Assembly: GCA_000980375.1 (NCBI GenBank)
Contig: LARD01000026.1
Location: 3,450-67,449, forward strand
Origin: Clostridium sp. K4410.MGS-306
Lineage (GTDB): Bacteria > Cyanobacteriota > Vampirovibrionia > Gastranaerophilales > Gastranaerophilaceae
Direction of reading: 5' to 3'
Length of the DNA stretch: 64,000 nt
Below the pieces are notes generated by a model. That model saw only the letters and a list, made by a program, of their open reading frames with translations. It was not told where the DNA came from and did not search any database. The position numbers and the translations under genes are program-made. Each line of letters opens with the position of its first letter. The stretch's first letter is position 1. This document shows, in pieces, positions 62,731 to 64,000 of the stretch.

Positions 62731-64000
62731 TTATAATCTATTCATTACTTCATTAAATTGAGCTTGTCTTTCTTTTTTGTTAAAGAATGGGAAACCAATA
62801 ATTTTATAGTTGTTATCATCAACTAATGTTTTAATAGGGACTCCACTGTTTTCAATTTCCAACAAAAATGCTTCTTTCCAACTGTCTTTTGGGATTAGAT
62901 GAGACCCTTTAGGTTCTATAAATATTTGATACTGTTCTGTTATACTCACATTTTGTTTAGTCATTATAAGTACATAATCAGGTTCAAATCTTTCACCGCC
63001 ATTAAATGAGAATAGTTTTAATTGCCTTTCGTTTCTAATTAAATAAACTTTTTCATATTTATTTTTCAAGTCCTGCACATGGTCTTTAAAATATGCGACA
63101 AACTCTTTTTCTTCACTTGTTCCAAAGTTATCAGTAAACACAAACCAATCTTCATCTAACAAATTCACTTTTAAATGTTCAGAAATAGCCCCTTGAGATT
63201 GAGACACCCCTTGCCCATCTCCATGTGGGTCGGTATAACTCACTGTTTTATCTCTAAACACTTCACATATTTTTCTAGGTTTAAATTCTTTTGTTCCCTC
63301 AAAGGTTTCTTCTATGTCTGAAATACCGTTTGAAATTTTTTCTACAACTCGTTTACAAGCAATATAAAGTTGTTCATTTGTAATTTCATCGTTACTAATT
63401 TTAATATTTATCTTTATATTACCTAAATAATGACTATCAGTTATAAACTGTCTTGTTGATTTTAGGTTAGGATAGTATTGTTGCAGGACATCAAATTTAA
63501 AAATATTAAACTGACGTAATGCTTTATGAACTATCGAGTAGTTTCTTTCTGCTATTTGTTCAATAGTGAAGGACTTAGTAGAAACTCTTTCTAATGTCTT
63601 TACTCCCTCTTTTGACGGTGCTAACAAATTTACAATAGATGTAGCTCCAGATGACAAATCTATGTCATAATCTCTTCTTAGAGATGGCAGCAATTCTGTA
63701 ATTTGTTTCCTAGATTTAACTACACGTTCATTTTCAAATACTAAACCATTATGGTAGATATCATCTCTTTTAAAATCTTCCTTTAAGATGTAAGAGCATT
63801 CTTTAATATTATCTGGCAATAAACCTATACCCTTCATCGCAGTTGTTAATTCTGATATATATAATGAATTATACATGCAGTGATAGTAAAGTGTTTCACA
63901 AACTCTTAGCTCGTTTGCAATGTCATCATCAAATTTACGCAAAAATCTTTCTGATTTATCTGTTGTTGTAAATGGACAATACCTTGCCCCCCGACCTATT
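62731..64000 (-). CDS. Type III restriction enzyme, Res subunit, C-terminal part (5' end outside window)
   Basis: The frame stays open to the right edge, where it begins with IGRGARYCPF, the helicase motif VI (QxxGRGxR) of the Res subunit of type III restriction-modification enzymes. The end has the nuclease core: SEEKEFVAYF, then FEPDYVLI and IFIEPKGSH, a PD-(D/E)-x-K pattern (Asp in PDY, Glu and Lys in EPK). Res uses ATP to move or scan DNA and cuts unmethylated DNA together with the Mod methylase. The helicase N-terminus and Mod should lie to the right. This is the only defence gene in the window. No stop or frameshift is seen. Confidence 0.88.
   Translation of the reverse strand, partial: IGRGARYCPFTTTDKSERFLRKFDDDIANELRVCETLYYHCMYNSLYISELTTAMKGIGLLPDNIKECSYILKEDFKRDDIYHNGLVFENERVVKSRKQITELLPSLRRDYDIDLSSGATSIVNLLAPSKEGVKTLERVSTKSFTIEQIAERNYSIVHKALRQFNIFKFDVLQQYYPNLKSTRQFITDSHYLGNIKINIKISNDEITNEQLYIACKRVVEKISNGISDIEETFEGTKEFKPRKICEVFRDKTVSYTDPHGDGQGVSQSQGAISEHLKVNLLDEDWFVFTDNFGTSEEKEFVAYFKDHVQDLKNKYEKVYLIRNERQLKLFSFNGGERFEPDYVLIMTKQNVSITEQYQIFIEPKGSHLIPKDSWKEAFLLEIENSGVPIKTLVDDNNYKIIGFPFFNKKERQAQFNEVMNRL

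Noticed and set aside
1..64000. CRISPR arrays, IS elements, prophage, rRNA
   Set aside because: No regularly spaced repeats, transposase, integrase or phage genes, and no rRNA sequence were recognised on reading both strands.

Overview
This AT-rich, gene-dense window looks like part of a chromosome of a non-photosynthetic relative of cyanobacteria, most likely the Melainabacteria/Vampirovibrionia (Gastranaerophilales type). The strongest evidence is the ATP synthase locus at 43.5-48.6 kb. It runs a, c, b', b, delta, alpha, gamma, carries two different b-type subunits and lacks beta and epsilon, which is the cyanobacterial arrangement. Genes for a Gram-negative envelope (WaaA, TolC, the heptose pathway) fit this, as do a flagellin and the absence of any photosynthesis gene. 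The lineage call is an inference, since there is no rRNA in the window.

Layout: 0-2.2 kb holds the end of dnaG overlapping rpoD. 2.3-6.9 kb holds two tandem TRL-like secreted proteins, an orphan AbrB-like protein, a giant flagellin with about ten repeat modules, and a secreted unknown. 7-10.5 kb holds a TPR protein, queD, uppP and an EF-hand protein. 10.7-13.3 kb (minus) is an operon of a ClpX-type zinc finger, a HEAT-like protein, ruvX and a DUF1292 protein. 13.5-21 kb holds a TPR lipoprotein with lgt, a large coiled-coil protein, hom-thrC and two plsC-like acyltransferases. 21.4-32.3 kb (minus) holds rsmG, a STAND-like ATPase-TPR protein, waaA, an unknown membrane-protein pair, TPR and secreted proteins, and a flippase.

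32.5-37.2 kb is a tightly overlapping tolC-macA-macB(ATPase)-macB(permease) efflux operon. 37.2-42.6 kb holds a zincin-like protein, a two-component system whose ribosome-binding site lies in a long inverted repeat, an unknown protein and a 58-residue cysteine protein. 42.7-48.6 kb is an NfnA/SudB-like flavoprotein followed by the atp operon. 48.8-58.4 kb holds rpmB, pdxJ, an M49-like peptidase, a glycosyltransferase with crcB, a second copy of the membrane-protein pair, and a gmhA-gmhB fusion overlapping hldE. 58.4-64 kb holds an M23-like peptidase, a secreted parvulin, DUF2085, four tRNAs, a LysM protein, a broken partial copy of tRNA-Val, and the C-terminal part of a type III restriction enzyme running off the right edge.

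Functionally, much of the window serves the cell envelope: lipoprotein anchoring (Lgt), the undecaprenyl carrier (UppP), phospholipids (PlsC), Kdo and heptose for LPS (WaaA, GmhAB, HldE), a flippase, peptidoglycan hydrolase or LysM proteins, and efflux. Energy (ATP synthase) and information genes (rpoD, dnaG, rsmG, rpmB, ruvX) are interleaved. The lineage-specific unknowns worth most attention are the duplicated two-gene membrane cassette, the repeat-bearing flagellin, the hairpin before the response regulator, and the tRNA-Val remnant beside the restriction gene. No IS element, CRISPR array, rRNA or prophage was seen.
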